A stretch of DNA of 30,250 nucleotides. Origin: Acidisphaera sp035272265 (GTDB lineage Bacteria > Pseudomonadota > Alphaproteobacteria > Acetobacterales > Acetobacteraceae). Position numbers and translations under genes: made by a program. Positions within the stretch are counted from its first letter, which is position 1. Each line of letters begins with the position of its first letter. The stretch lies in contig DATEQV010000448.1 of NCBI GenBank assembly GCA_035272265.1, positions 1 through 30,250 on the forward strand. Direction: 5' to 3'. This document shows, in pieces, positions 1-7,550 of this stretch. The notes under the pieces were generated by a model. The model was not told the origin of the DNA and ran no database searches. It saw only the letters and a program-made list of their open reading frames with translations.

Positions 1-1747
1 ACACCGCGATCACCAGCCCGTCGACGCAGCCGACGAACCACGCGTCCCGGCTGTCCTGCGTGGTGCCGGTCTTGCCGGCGACGGCATGGCCCGAGACCGC
101 CGCTAGATGCCCGCTGCCGTCGGTCACCACGGCACGCAGCATGCGCGCCATCTCCTCGGCCTGCTCCGGCTCGATGACGCGCCCCGGCGGCGGTTTCGCG
201 AGGGTGGCCGCGCGGCCGTCGATCTGCGCGCCCTCGATCCCGTACGGCGCCACCCGCATGCCGCCGTTGAAGAAGGCCGCATAGGCGGACGCCAGCTCCA
301 GCACACCCACCTCGCCGGTGCCCAGCGCCAGCGACGCATTGTCCGGCAGCTTGTCGGCGATGCCGAGTCGGTGCGCCGTCGCCGCCACCGCGCGCGGCCC
401 GCCGTTCTGCAGCAGCAGCCGCACCGAGACGGTGTTGATCGACTCCGCCAGCGCCTGCTCCAGCGTCACGTCGCCCCTGAAACGGCGGTCGAAGTTCTCC
501 GGGCTCCAGTTGCCCACACGGATCGGCGCGTCGGTGACGACGTCGTCCGGCGTGCGTCCGTTCTCCAGTGCTGTCAGCCAGACGAACGGCTTGAACGCCG
601 AGCCCGGCTGCCGCCGCGCCAGCACCGCGCGGTCGTACGGACTGCTGCGGTAATCCCGCCCGCCCACCATCGCGCGCACCGCACCCGTCTGCGCATCCAG
701 CGCCACCACCGCACCCTGCCCGGCATCCGCCGCGAGGCCCGGCCCGTCCAGCGTGGCCGTCAGCGCACGCTCGGCGATCGCCTCCAGCCTAGGGTCGAGC
801 GTCGTCCGCAGCACGGCATCGGCGTTCGGCGGTACGACGCTCGGCGCCTCGTCGGACACCCAGTCGGCGAACCAGCTCGCGGCCGACGCCGGACGCGGCG
901 CGAACGCGATCGCGGCGCTCGCCTCCTGCGCCTGTGCGGCGGTGATGGCGCCGGTGTCCGCCATTGCCGCCAGCACCGCGCGCGCGCGCGCCGCCGCCGC
1001 GTTCGGGTCGGTGCGCGGATTGAACCGCGACGGCGCGCGCGGCAGCCCTGCCAGCACCGCCGCCTGCCACAGCGACACGTGCCGGGCGGAGATTCCGAAA
1101 TACACCTTCGCCGCCGCGTCGACGCCCCACGTGCCGGCGCCGAGATAGACGCGGTTGAGCCAGATCTCGAGGATCTCGCGCTTGCTGAAGTGCTGCTCCA
1201 GCCATAGCGTCAGCAGCAGTTCCTGCACCTTGCGCCGCAGCGTGCGCGCGTTCGACAGGAACAGCGTCTTGGCGACCTGCTGCGTGATGGTCGATCCGCC
1301 CTGCACGACGTGGCCTGCGCGCAGATCGACCCACGCGGCGCGCAGCATGCCGACGATGTCGATGCCGGGATGCGACCAGAAGCGCCGGTCCTCGATCGCC
1401 ACGGCGGCTTCGGGCAGGTAGGCCGGCATGTCCGACAGGCGCAGGCTGTCGCCCACCACGTCGCCGTAGGTGGCGATCACGCCGCCGCCGTGGTCCTCGA
1501 TCGTCAGGCTCGGGCGGCGCGCCGCGTCGAGTGCCGATTCCGGCCGTGGCAGGTCCCAGGCGCAGACGACGACGAAGCCGCCGAGCGCCACGCCGCCCCA
1601 GATTGCGGCGATGACGGCCCAGCGGAACAGCCGCCAGCGCAGCCGGGCGCGAGGACGCGGCACGGGCGTGGCAATGGGCGGAGGCGCCGGACGCGAGGGC
1701 GGCGTCGGCGGCCAGGGCCGGTTGGCGGTGCGGTAGAGGCGCGGCAC
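1..1747 (-). CDS. Class A penicillin-binding protein (transglycosylase/transpeptidase), 3' end beyond window
   Basis: Bifunctional peptidoglycan synthase: the N-terminal glycosyltransferase (GT51) polymerises lipid II and the C-terminal transpeptidase cross-links the stem peptides, on the outer face of the inner membrane. 582 codons are visible and no stop is reached. A proline-rich cytoplasmic tail (about 1-35) precedes one membrane helix (about 38-63). GT51 motifs are EDRRFWSHPG with catalytic Glu119 and GGSTITQQ at 150-157, then the RKVQELLL...EILEIWLNRVYLG block. The transpeptidase motifs are SAFK (Ser383, Lys386), SIN (436-438) and KTGTT (Lys559). The start is a GTG with a weak upstream AGGG; another in-frame GTG lies 81 bases further upstream, so the start is uncertain. 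The linker between the two domains looks short, so the protein is probably smaller than E. coli PBP1A. Divergent from the next gene. Family assignment is firm; the exact paralogue (PBP1A, PBP1C or other) is not. Confidence 0.93.
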   Translation of the reverse strand, partial: MPRLYRTANRPWPPTPPSRPAPPPIATPVPRPRARLRWRLFRWAVIAAIWGGVALGGFVVVCAWDLPRPESALDAARRPSLTIEDHGGGVIATYGDVVGDSLRLSDMPAYLPEAAVAIEDRRFWSHPGIDIVGMLRAAWVDLRAGHVVQGGSTITQQVAKTLFLSNARTLRRKVQELLLTLWLEQHFSKREILEIWLNRVYLGAGTWGVDAAAKVYFGISARHVSLWQAAVLAGLPRAPSRFNPRTDPNAAAARARAVLAAMADTGAITAAQAQEASAAIAFAPRPASAASWFADWVSDEAPSVVPPNADAVLRTTLDPRLEAIAERALTATLDGPGLAADAGQGAVVALDAQTGAVRAMVGGRDYRSSPYDRAVLARRQPGSAFKPFVWLTALENGRTPDDVVTDAPIRVGNWSPENFDRRFRGDVTLEQALAESINTVSVRLLLQNGGPRAVAATAHRLGIADKLPDNASLALGTGEVGVLELASAYAAFFNGGMRVAPYGIEGAQIDGRAATLAKPPPGRVIEPEQAEEMARMLRAVVTDGSGHLAAVSGHAVAGKTGTTQDSRDAWFVGCVDGLVIAV

Positions 1748-1847
1748 GACGCCCTGCTTAGCCGCTCGCGTCGCGTCGGGGGAATGCCGCGCTTGCCCGC
1801 CCCTGCCGGCGCCGCGACACTGAAGCGACCACACGGAGACGACGCCG
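1748..1847. promoter_or_regulatory. Divergent intergenic region between PBP and 2-hydroxyacid dehydrogenase
   Basis: The 100 bases separate two divergently read genes, so promoters for both should lie here or just inside the PBP reading frame if its upstream GTG is used. GGAG lies about eight bases before the ATG of the dehydrogenase. I see no convincing -35/-10 pair; the region is very GC-rich. Confidence 0.3.
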
Positions 1848-2759
1848 ATGAAGGGTACTTTCATAGACGCGAGCGACGCGCTCGCCGAGGTGTTCGCGCG
1901 CATGCGCCAGCCGGGCGATCCGCCCTGCGACGTCAACGAAGAGGCAGACGTTCCGGCCGACGCGCTGCCGACCCTGCTCGCCGGCTACGACTACGTCATC
2001 GACGACCACACCGCGCTGCCGACCGAGACGATGCGCCAGATCGCCGGGCTGAAGCATGTCGTGTTCCTCGGCACCGGCGCGCGCAGCTACATGGACCCTG
2101 AGGCGCTCGCCGCACTCGGCATCACGGTGCACACGATCAAGGGCTACGGCGACACCGCGGTCGCCGAGCACGCGATCGCGCTGATGTGGGCGGCCGCGCG
2201 CGGGCTCGCCTCGATGGACCGCGCGATGCGCGACGGCCAATGGCTGCGCACCGAAGGGGTGCAGCTCACCGGCAAGACGATCGGTCTGCTCGGCTTCGGC
2301 GGCATCGCCTCGGAGGTGGCGCGCATCGCCGGCGGCGGCGGCATGCGGGTGATCGCCTGGAACCGCACGAAGCGGACCGCGCCCGGTGTCACGTTCGTCG
2401 ACCTCGACACGCTGCTCGCGGAAAGCCACGTGCTGTCGATCCACCTGCTGCTGAACGATGACACGAGAGGGTTCCTGTCGGCGCAGCGCCTCGCCCGGCT
2501 CCGCCCCGGCGCAATCCTGGTGAACACCGCGCGGGGTGCATTGGTCGACGAGGCCGCGATGATCGCCGCCCTGCGCAGCGGCCGGCTGGCGCATGCCGCG
2601 CTGGACGTGTTCGACGTCGAGCCGTTGCCCGCCGGCCAGGAGCTGACCACACTGCCCAACGTGACGCTGTCGGCGCACAGCGCCTTCCGCACGCCCGAGG
2701 CGAGCGACACGCTGATCCGCCGCGCCCTGGACATCGCCAAATCCGTGGCTAAGGGATAG
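1848..2759 (+). CDS. D-isomer-specific 2-hydroxyacid dehydrogenase family protein
   Basis: NAD(P)-dependent oxidoreductase of the D-2-hydroxyacid/phosphoglycerate dehydrogenase superfamily, interconverting a 2-keto acid and a D-2-hydroxy acid in the cytosol. 303 residues, normal for single-unit members without a regulatory ACT domain. The Rossmann fingerprint is KTIGLLGFGGIA (about 143-154). The catalytic arginine lies in NTARGALVDE, the glutamate in DVFDVEPLP, and the histidine in LSAHSAFRTPEA near the C-terminus. The residues that set substrate choice cannot be read reliably, so glyoxylate/hydroxypyruvate reductase, phosphoglycerate dehydrogenase-like and other activities all stay open. The start ATG has GGAG upstream. 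It is divergent from the PBP gene and ends six bases before a tRNA-Leu gene. Confidence 0.9.
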   Translation: MKGTFIDASDALAEVFARMRQPGDPPCDVNEEADVPADALPTLLAGYDYVIDDHTALPTETMRQIAGLKHVVFLGTGARSYMDPEALAALGITVHTIKGYGDTAVAEHAIALMWAAARGLASMDRAMRDGQWLRTEGVQLTGKTIGLLGFGGIASEVARIAGGGGMRVIAWNRTKRTAPGVTFVDLDTLLAESHVLSIHLLLNDDTRGFLSAQRLARLRPGAILVNTARGALVDEAAMIAALRSGRLAHAALDVFDVEPLPAGQELTTLPNVTLSAHSAFRTPEASDTLIRRALDIAKSVAKG

Positions 2760-2765
2760 CCCCAC

Positions 2766-2845
2766 GCCCGCCTGGCGGAACGGTAGACGCAGCGGACTTA
2801 AAATCCGCGGCCAACGGCGTGGGGGTTCGAGTCCCCCGGCGGGCA
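2766..2845 (+). tRNA. tRNA-Leu (anticodon UAA)
   Basis: Folds by eye as a class II tRNA. The acceptor stem GCCCGCC (2766-2772) pairs with GGCGGGC (2838-2844), with discriminator A2845. The anticodon stem GCGGA/TCCGC encloses the loop CTTAAAA, placing anticodon TAA at 2799-2801. The variable arm is short, with stem GCC-AAC-GGC (2810-2818). The T arm is GGGGG-TTCGAGT-CCCCC. The 3' CCA is not encoded. The gene starts six bases after the dehydrogenase stop codon and ends eight bases before the stop codon of the convergent permease gene. Confidence 0.96.
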
Positions 2846-2853
2846 GATCGCGC

Positions 2854-4575
2854 CTAACGCCGGCGCCAGGCCTGCGTGCGCCGGTCTACCAAGCCGCCGA
2901 CGCCAACCTGGCACAGCTTCAGCATCGTCGTGGCCGCGAGGATGGTCACCGCCATCGCCGCCGCCGCCGACGCCTGACCCGCCTCGTCCATCTGCACTAC
3001 CGCCACCGACGCGGGCTTGGTGTCCGGCCCGTACAGGAAGATCACCGCGGACACCGTCGTCATCGCGTTGACGAACAGATAGACCAGGATGTCGAGGATC
3101 GCCGGCAGGCAGATCGGCACGGTCACGCGCAGGAACGTCCGCCAGATCGGCACGCGCAGCGACGCGGTCACCGCCTCGAACTCGGGATCGAGCTGGCGGA
3201 TCGCCGTCTTCGCCGTCAGATGGCACACCGTGTAGAAGTGCGTCATCGAGTTCAGCACCAGGATCCCCAGTGTTCCGTAGAGGAACGTCAGCGGATTCAG
3301 CGGATCGTTGAAGAACAGGATGTACGCCAAGCCCAGCACCAGCCCCGGCACCGCGAGCGGGATGGTGATGAAGAAGCGCAGGATGCCGATCAGCGGCCCC
3401 TGCTTCGGCCCGCGCTCCAGGATGTAGGCGACGACGAACACCACCGTGGTGCCGAACACCGCCGTCCAGGTGGCCATCCGCACCGACACCCAGAACGACG
3501 ACCAGCCGGACCCGTCGAAGCGGGCGAAATCGTAGTTCGCCCAGGTCAGCGACAGGTTGTACGGCCAGAACTTGATCAGCGATCCCCAGATCGCCACGCC
3601 GACGATCCCCAGCAACAGGCCGGCCACGATCGCGCACAGCACCAGCAGCGGCACGTCGCGCCGCGCGCGCGGCTTGGGCACATAGGGCACCGCACGGCCG
3701 GTCAGCGACCCGGACTGCTTGCCTTGCGCCCAGCGCTCCAGCAGGAACGCGCCGACCGCGGGCAGCAGCAGCACGACGCCGACCACCGCGCCCATGTTGA
3801 AGTTGTGCAGCCCGACGACCTGTTTGTACACGTCGGTCGCCAGCACGTTGAACGAGCCGCCGATCACCTTCGGGATGCCGAAGTCGGTGACCACCAGCGT
3901 GAACACCACGACCGACGCCGATACCAGACCGAACCGTGCGCCCGGCAGCGTCACAGTGCGCAGGATGCGCGAGCGCGACGCCTTCAGCACCTCCGCCGCC
4001 TCGTACAGCCGCGCGTCGGCCATGCCGAGGGCGACGCTCAGGATCAGGAAGGCGTGCGGAAACGTGTAGAACACCTGCGCCGTCACGATGCCGCCCGGTC
4101 CGTAGATCGAGCCGCCGCCCAGCAGCCAGCGCAGCATGCCCTGGTTGCCGAACAGGTAGATCAGCGCCAGCGCCGGCAGCAACGACGGCGCGAGGACCGG
4201 GACCAGCGCGATGGCGCGCAGCAGCGGCTTGCCGGGGATGCACGACCGCATGATCGCGTAGGCGAAGGCGAACGCGGTCGGCACCACGATGATCGCCGTG
4301 ATCGCCGCCGTCCACACGCTGTTCCAGATCGACGACAGCAGCGCCGGCGTCGTGACATACGAAACGTAGTTGGCGAGCCAGACGAACTCTCCATCATGGC
4401 CCTCGAAGCTGCGCAGGAACAGCATCGCGAGCGGCAGCACGAGCGCGCACAGCAGGAACAGCGTCGCCAGCCACAGGCCGATCCGCATCCGCTTCTCGTC
4501 GGCGGAGGCGACGATCCTGACCGGCGGAATGGGACCGAGTCGGGGCGCGAGAGGTGCCGCGAGCGTGTCAGCCAT
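2854..4575 (-). CDS. ABC importer permease, fused double unit, putative 2-aminoethylphosphonate type
   Basis: Inner-membrane permease of 573 residues made of two homologous binding-protein-dependent transport domains in one chain, so a single copy can form the whole channel. Membrane helices fall into two blocks (about 30-290 and 310-560). Each block carries an EAA loop that docks the ATPase: EAAEVLKASRSRILRTV in the first and EFEAVTASLRVPIWRTFLRV in the second. Length and layout match the PhnU2-type family (TIGRFAM naming) and also the FbpB iron permeases. The phosphonate assignment rests mainly on the binding protein two genes upstream. Its ATG overlaps the end of the ATPase gene by eight bases, implying translational coupling. 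It is last in the operon and its stop lies eight bases from the convergent tRNA-Leu. Confidence 0.87.
   Translation of the reverse strand: MADTLAAPLAPRLGPIPPVRIVASADEKRMRIGLWLATLFLLCALVLPLAMLFLRSFEGHDGEFVWLANYVSYVTTPALLSSIWNSVWTAAITAIIVVPTAFAFAYAIMRSCIPGKPLLRAIALVPVLAPSLLPALALIYLFGNQGMLRWLLGGGSIYGPGGIVTAQVFYTFPHAFLILSVALGMADARLYEAAEVLKASRSRILRTVTLPGARFGLVSASVVVFTLVVTDFGIPKVIGGSFNVLATDVYKQVVGLHNFNMGAVVGVVLLLPAVGAFLLERWAQGKQSGSLTGRAVPYVPKPRARRDVPLLVLCAIVAGLLLGIVGVAIWGSLIKFWPYNLSLTWANYDFARFDGSGWSSFWVSVRMATWTAVFGTTVVFVVAYILERGPKQGPLIGILRFFITIPLAVPGLVLGLAYILFFNDPLNPLTFLYGTLGILVLNSMTHFYTVCHLTAKTAIRQLDPEFEAVTASLRVPIWRTFLRVTVPICLPAILDILVYLFVNAMTTVSAVIFLYGPDTKPASVAVVQMDEAGQASAAAAMAVTILAATTMLKLCQVGVGGLVDRRTQAWRRR
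2860..2884 (+). terminator. Possible hairpin terminator behind tRNA-Leu
   Basis: CCGGCGC (2860-2866) pairs perfectly with GCGCCGG (2878-2884) across an 11-base loop, 14 bases beyond the tRNA. There is no T-run after it, and it lies inside the last codons of the permease gene on the other strand, so it may simply be coding sequence. Confidence 0.22.
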
Positions 4576-5638
4576 CGGCGGGGAAGACCATCACCCGCTC
4601 GGGAGGAATGCCGACCGGCACGCTGCTGCCCTCGGCAAGCCCATCCCGATGCACGCGATCCGACGGGATGTCGGCCGTCAGCGCCAGCGATCCCAGATCC
4701 AGGCTCAGCCGGCAGACCGGGCCGAGATACTCGATGCTGGCGACCAGCGCCTGCGGGCCGTGGACGCCGGCGGCGACATCGACATCCTCGGGCCGGATCA
4801 GCACACGCACGGCGGTGCCTTGCGTCATCGTCCGGGCCGACGCCGCCTCCAGCCGCACCCCCTTGGCATCGACCAGCCCGCCCGGCTGCACGACGGCATC
4901 GAAGGCCGAGCTGCGCCCGATGAAGTTGGCGACGAACGCGGTGCGCGGCGCGCGGTAGATCTCCTCCGGCGTGCCGATCTGCTCGATCCGGCCCTTGCTC
5001 ATCACGACCAGCCGGTCGGACACCGACAGCGCCTCTTCCTGGTCGTGCGTGACCATGATCGTCGTCACGCCGAGGCGGCGCTGCAGCGCACGGATCTCGG
5101 AGCGCAGATGCAGGCGCACGATCGCGTCCAGCGCCGACAGCGGCTCGTCGAGCAGCAGCAGCCCCGGCTCCGATGCCAGCGCCCGCGCGAGTGCGACGCG
5201 CTGTTGCTGCCCGCCCGACATCTGCGCCGGATACTTCTTCGCGTGCTCGCCCAGGCCGATCAGGCCGATCAGCTCGGCCACCCGCTGCTTCCGGCGCGCA
5301 GCCGGCCACAGCGGGCCGCGCAGCCCGTAGCCGATGTTCTCCTCGACCGTCATGTTCGGGAACAGCGCGTAGGACTGGAAGACGATGCCGAAATCGCGCT
5401 GCGTCGTCGGCAGCCCGGTGATGTCCTTCCCCGCCTGGATGATGCGCCCGCTGGTCGCCGGATCGAGCCCGGCGATGGCGCGCAGCAGCGTCGTCTTGCC
5501 GCAGCCCGACGGGCCGACGAAGGAGACGAACTCGCCCGCGTCGATGGTCAGCGACACGTCCTCAAGGGCGACGAAGTCGCCGAACATCTTGCCGACCCGT
5601 TCGACGACGAGATACGGCGTGCCGGGCTGCGGCGGCAC
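4568..5638 (-). CDS. ABC importer ATP-binding protein, putative 2-aminoethylphosphonate type
   Basis: Cytoplasmic ATPase that powers the neighbouring permease. About 356 residues, the usual size for a PotA/FbpC-like subunit with a C-terminal TOBE domain. Motifs in order: Walker A GPSGCGKTT, Q-loop VFQSYALFP, signature MSGGQQQR, Walker B LLLLDEPLSALD, and the switch histidine in VTHDQEEA. Residues beyond about 245 form the TOBE part. The GTG start given is the first standard start in the right place but has no Shine-Dalgarno sequence. Seventeen codons upstream an in-frame ATA sits seven bases after GGGAGG, directly behind the stop of the binding-protein gene; the real N-terminus may be there. 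PhnT2-type in TIGRFAM naming; transport specificity is inferred from the operon. Confidence 0.88.
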   Translation of the reverse strand: MPPQPGTPYLVVERVGKMFGDFVALEDVSLTIDAGEFVSFVGPSGCGKTTLLRAIAGLDPATSGRIIQAGKDITGLPTTQRDFGIVFQSYALFPNMTVEENIGYGLRGPLWPAARRKQRVAELIGLIGLGEHAKKYPAQMSGGQQQRVALARALASEPGLLLLDEPLSALDAIVRLHLRSEIRALQRRLGVTTIMVTHDQEEALSVSDRLVVMSKGRIEQIGTPEEIYRAPRTAFVANFIGRSSAFDAVVQPGGLVDAKGVRLEAASARTMTQGTAVRVLIRPEDVDVAAGVHGPQALVASIEYLGPVCRLSLDLGSLALTADIPSDRVHRDGLAEGSSVPVGIPPERVMVFPADG

Positions 5639-5702
5639 GGCGGCGGCTGCCGCGGACCGGGGTGCCGGAAGCGTTGCCGCGGTGGTTATGGCACGGCCTC
5701 CC

Positions 5703-6719
5703 TCAGTTCCGCGGGGCGGACTTGGTGTCGAACTTCGCGGACCATTGGGCCAGGATGTCGGCCCGCTGCGCCGCCAGCGCGTTGAAGTCGAGGTGGGCGA
5801 GCCGCTTGATGAAGTCGTCCGGGTATCCCTCGACGCTCGGCTCGACGCCGGGCAGCGCCAGCAGCGCGTAGAACTTGCCGTACAACTTGGCGGCGTCGGC
5901 GGTCACGGCGAAATCGGCCAGCCGCTGCGCCGCCTCGAGCTTGCTCGTGCCCTTGACGATCGCCGTGCCCTCGAGGTCGTAGCCCACACCGTCGGTCGGC
6001 ACGATGATGTCGATCGGCGCGCCCTGGTTCTTCAGTGTCACCGCGCGCATGTCGAGCCCGATGCCGGCGGCATACTCGCCGCGCGCGGCGTTGGTGCACG
6101 GCGCGGAGCCGGAGTGCAGGTAGACGGCGATGTTGTCGTTGAGCTTCGACATGAAGTCCCACGCCTTGTCGCTGCCCATCTCGCCGATCCAGCCGGCGAT
6201 CGTCAGGAAGCCCGTGCCCGACGAGTTCGGGTTCGGCATGACGATCTGGTTGCGGAACGCCGGGTTCAGCAGGTCCACCCATTGCACCGGCGTCGGCAGG
6301 TTCTTCTGCTTGGCGAGCACGGTGTTGAAGCAGATCGCCGAGGCGAAGGCGTCCATGCCCGTCCAGGTCATCGGCGACCGCTCGGAGCGGAAGTTCTCGC
6401 GCAGCTTGTCCGCACCCACCGGGGTGTAGGGCTGCAGCATGTCCTGCCCCTGCAGCTGCAGGATGCTGAACACCGACAGGCCCCAAATCACGTCGGCACG
6501 GGGATTGGCCTTCTCCGCCAGCAGGCGCGCGGTGATCACGCCGGTGCTGTCACGCACCCAGGCGATCTCGATGTCCTTCAGCGCCGCCTCGGCCGCCTGC
6601 TTGAACGGCTGCAGCTGCTCGTTCTCCAGCGCGGTATAGACGGTCAGACGGGTTCTGGTCTGGGCCAAGGCCGGCAAAGCCAGCAAGCACACGGCGAGCG
6701 TCAACAGCAGGCGGCGCAT
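5703..6719 (-). CDS. Periplasmic binding protein, putative 2-aminoethylphosphonate ABC importer
   Basis: Extracytoplasmic solute receptor of 338 residues. A signal peptide with a hydrophobic core and probable cleavage after LPALAQ (about residue 20) leads into LTVYTALENEQ, the first strand of an iron/AEP-type binding protein. The stretches WVRDSTGVITARLLAEK and RADVIWGLSVFS are the kind seen in the PhnS2/AepX group, which binds 2-aminoethylphosphonate; this match is from memory of the family, not an alignment. No tyrosine pair typical of ferric-binding proteins is obvious. The ATG has GAGGGG five bases upstream. It is first in the operon, followed after 64 bases by the ATPase gene and then the permease. 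No phosphonate-degrading enzyme lies in the window. Confidence 0.85.
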   Translation of the reverse strand: MRRLLLTLAVCLLALPALAQTRTRLTVYTALENEQLQPFKQAAEAALKDIEIAWVRDSTGVITARLLAEKANPRADVIWGLSVFSILQLQGQDMLQPYTPVGADKLRENFRSERSPMTWTGMDAFASAICFNTVLAKQKNLPTPVQWVDLLNPAFRNQIVMPNPNSSGTGFLTIAGWIGEMGSDKAWDFMSKLNDNIAVYLHSGSAPCTNAARGEYAAGIGLDMRAVTLKNQGAPIDIIVPTDGVGYDLEGTAIVKGTSKLEAAQRLADFAVTADAAKLYGKFYALLALPGVEPSVEGYPDDFIKRLAHLDFNALAAQRADILAQWSAKFDTKSAPRN

Positions 6720-6733
6720 GGCGACCCCTCACG

Positions 6734-6751
6734 CTTTTGCGGCCGCGAAAG
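6734..6751. promoter_or_regulatory. 18-base near-perfect palindrome upstream of the importer operon
   Basis: CTTTTGCGGCCGCGAAAG is self-complementary except for one T/G pair. It sits 15 bases upstream of the binding-protein ATG, just before its Shine-Dalgarno sequence. The symmetry fits a dimeric repressor operator; no regulator gene is adjacent. Confidence 0.4.
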
Positions 6752-6781
6752 GTAACGCCGACGAGCTCACGCGTCCGTGAA

Positions 6782-6798
6782 CATTCCGCGGCGGAATG
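6782..6798. promoter_or_regulatory. 17-base palindrome, operator or hairpin terminator
   Basis: CATTCCGC-G-GCGGAATG is perfectly symmetric, with eight-base arms around one centre base. It lies 54 bases beyond the acetyltransferase stop and 62 bases before the binding-protein start. It could end the upstream transcript or act as a second operator of the importer operon. There is no T-run on either side. Confidence 0.4.
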
Positions 6799-6852
6799 AT
6801 TGCAGTTCGGGTGTCGCCGACAGCCGCTCCCGGCGGGCGGCCCAAGACGCGG

Positions 6853-6872
6853 TCAGGCGTAGTCGCCCGCCA
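6853..6872 (-). repeat. 20-base direct repeat, copy 1 (end of GNAT gene)
   Basis: On the minus strand TGGCGGGCGACTACGCCTGA covers the last codons and stop of the acetyltransferase gene. The same 20 bases end the upstream symporter gene (7551-7570) in the same reading frame. Identity stops exactly at both edges. Confidence 0.9.
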
Positions 6873-7521
6873 ACCTGCTTTTCTGCTGCTTGTCGGGCCC
6901 GAAGTTCTCCGGCGAGAGCCACGCCTCGTAACCGGGCTTCAACCGTGCCCAGTCGCCGTCGGTCATCGCGAACCACGCCGAGTCCCGGTTCTGGCCCTTG
7001 ACCACCATGTGCTGGCGGAACACGCCCTCGAAGGTGAAGCCGAAGCGCTGCGCGGCACGCTTGGACGGCTCGTTGAGGTTGTTGCACTTCCACTCGAAAC
7101 GCCGATACCCGAGCGTGTCGAAGACGTAGCCGGCGAACAGGTAGAGCGCCTCGGTGACCACGCGGGTGCGCGCAATCGCCGGGCCCCACAAGATGTTGCC
7201 GATCTCGATGACGCCATGCTCGGGGACAATCCGCATCAGGGCCTGACGGCCCTCGGCCCGCCCGGTCTCCCGGTCGATGACCGCGAAGAACAGAGGGTCG
7301 GCGGAACCCGCCGCCTTCTCGAGCCACGCCAGCATGGCCGCGCGATCGGCCGGGGGCTCGTCAGGCAGATAGCGGAAGCGGTCCTCGGCCCCGGGCTGGC
7401 TGGCGGAGGCGAGCAGGTCCGGACCGTGCCGCACCGGATCGAGCGGCTCCAGCCGCGCGTAGCTGCCATCGAGGGTAACGCGGTCCGGGCGGGGCACGCC
7501 CTTCCAGTTGCGAAGGTCCAT
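6853..7521 (-). CDS. GNAT family N-acetyltransferase (RimJ/RimL-like)
   Basis: Predicted cytosolic acetyl-CoA-dependent acetyltransferase of 222 residues. The N-terminal RVTLDGSYARLEPLDPVRHG is a typical Acetyltransf_3 (RimJ/RimL-like) opening. RRFEWKCNNLNEPSKRAAQRFGFTFEGVFRQHMVVKG-type sequence, about residues 145-180, contains the late beta strands and the AAQRFGF helix seen in this group. The acceptor substrate is unknown. The ATG lies 29 bases downstream of the symporter stop, so it is probably cotranscribed with it. The last residues, AGDYA and stop, are identical at DNA level over 20 bases to the end of the symporter gene, suggesting that this C-terminus was acquired by recombination. 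The same frame stays open far upstream into the symporter, but the ATG at 7521 gives the normal family N-terminus. Confidence 0.88.
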   Translation of the reverse strand: MDLRNWKGVPRPDRVTLDGSYARLEPLDPVRHGPDLLASASQPGAEDRFRYLPDEPPADRAAMLAWLEKAAGSADPLFFAVIDRETGRAEGRQALMRIVPEHGVIEIGNILWGPAIARTRVVTEALYLFAGYVFDTLGYRRFEWKCNNLNEPSKRAAQRFGFTFEGVFRQHMVVKGQNRDSAWFAMTDGDWARLKPGYEAWLSPENFGPDKQQKSRLAGDYA

Positions 7522-7550
7522 GTTGTCTCGTTCCCCGCAGTCTCCGCAGA

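Noticed and set aside
107..1207. Long plus-strand frame of 366 codons opposite the penicillin-binding protein gene
   Set aside because: Arginine/histidine-rich translation without domain features; it is the GC-driven shadow of the PBP frame, whose motifs are unmistakable.
1758..2765. 335-codon minus-strand frame opposite the 2-hydroxyacid dehydrogenase
   Set aside because: No recognisable domain, and the dehydrogenase on the plus strand has every family motif.
2766..2845. tRNA-Leu as the attachment site of an integrated element
   Set aside because: No second copy of the tRNA 3' end was noticed in the window and no integrase is adjacent.
3220..4923. 567-codon plus-strand frame opposite the importer permease and ATPase genes
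   Set aside because: Composition is dominated by Arg, Gln, His and Asp from the complement of membrane-protein codons; no motif, and the opposite strand carries a clear ABC operon.
2854..6719. Ferric iron (Fbp/Sfu-type) importer
   Set aside because: The permease and ATPase would fit, but the binding protein lacks the obvious tyrosine pair and has segments typical of the aminoethylphosphonate group. Kept as an alternative, not the main call.
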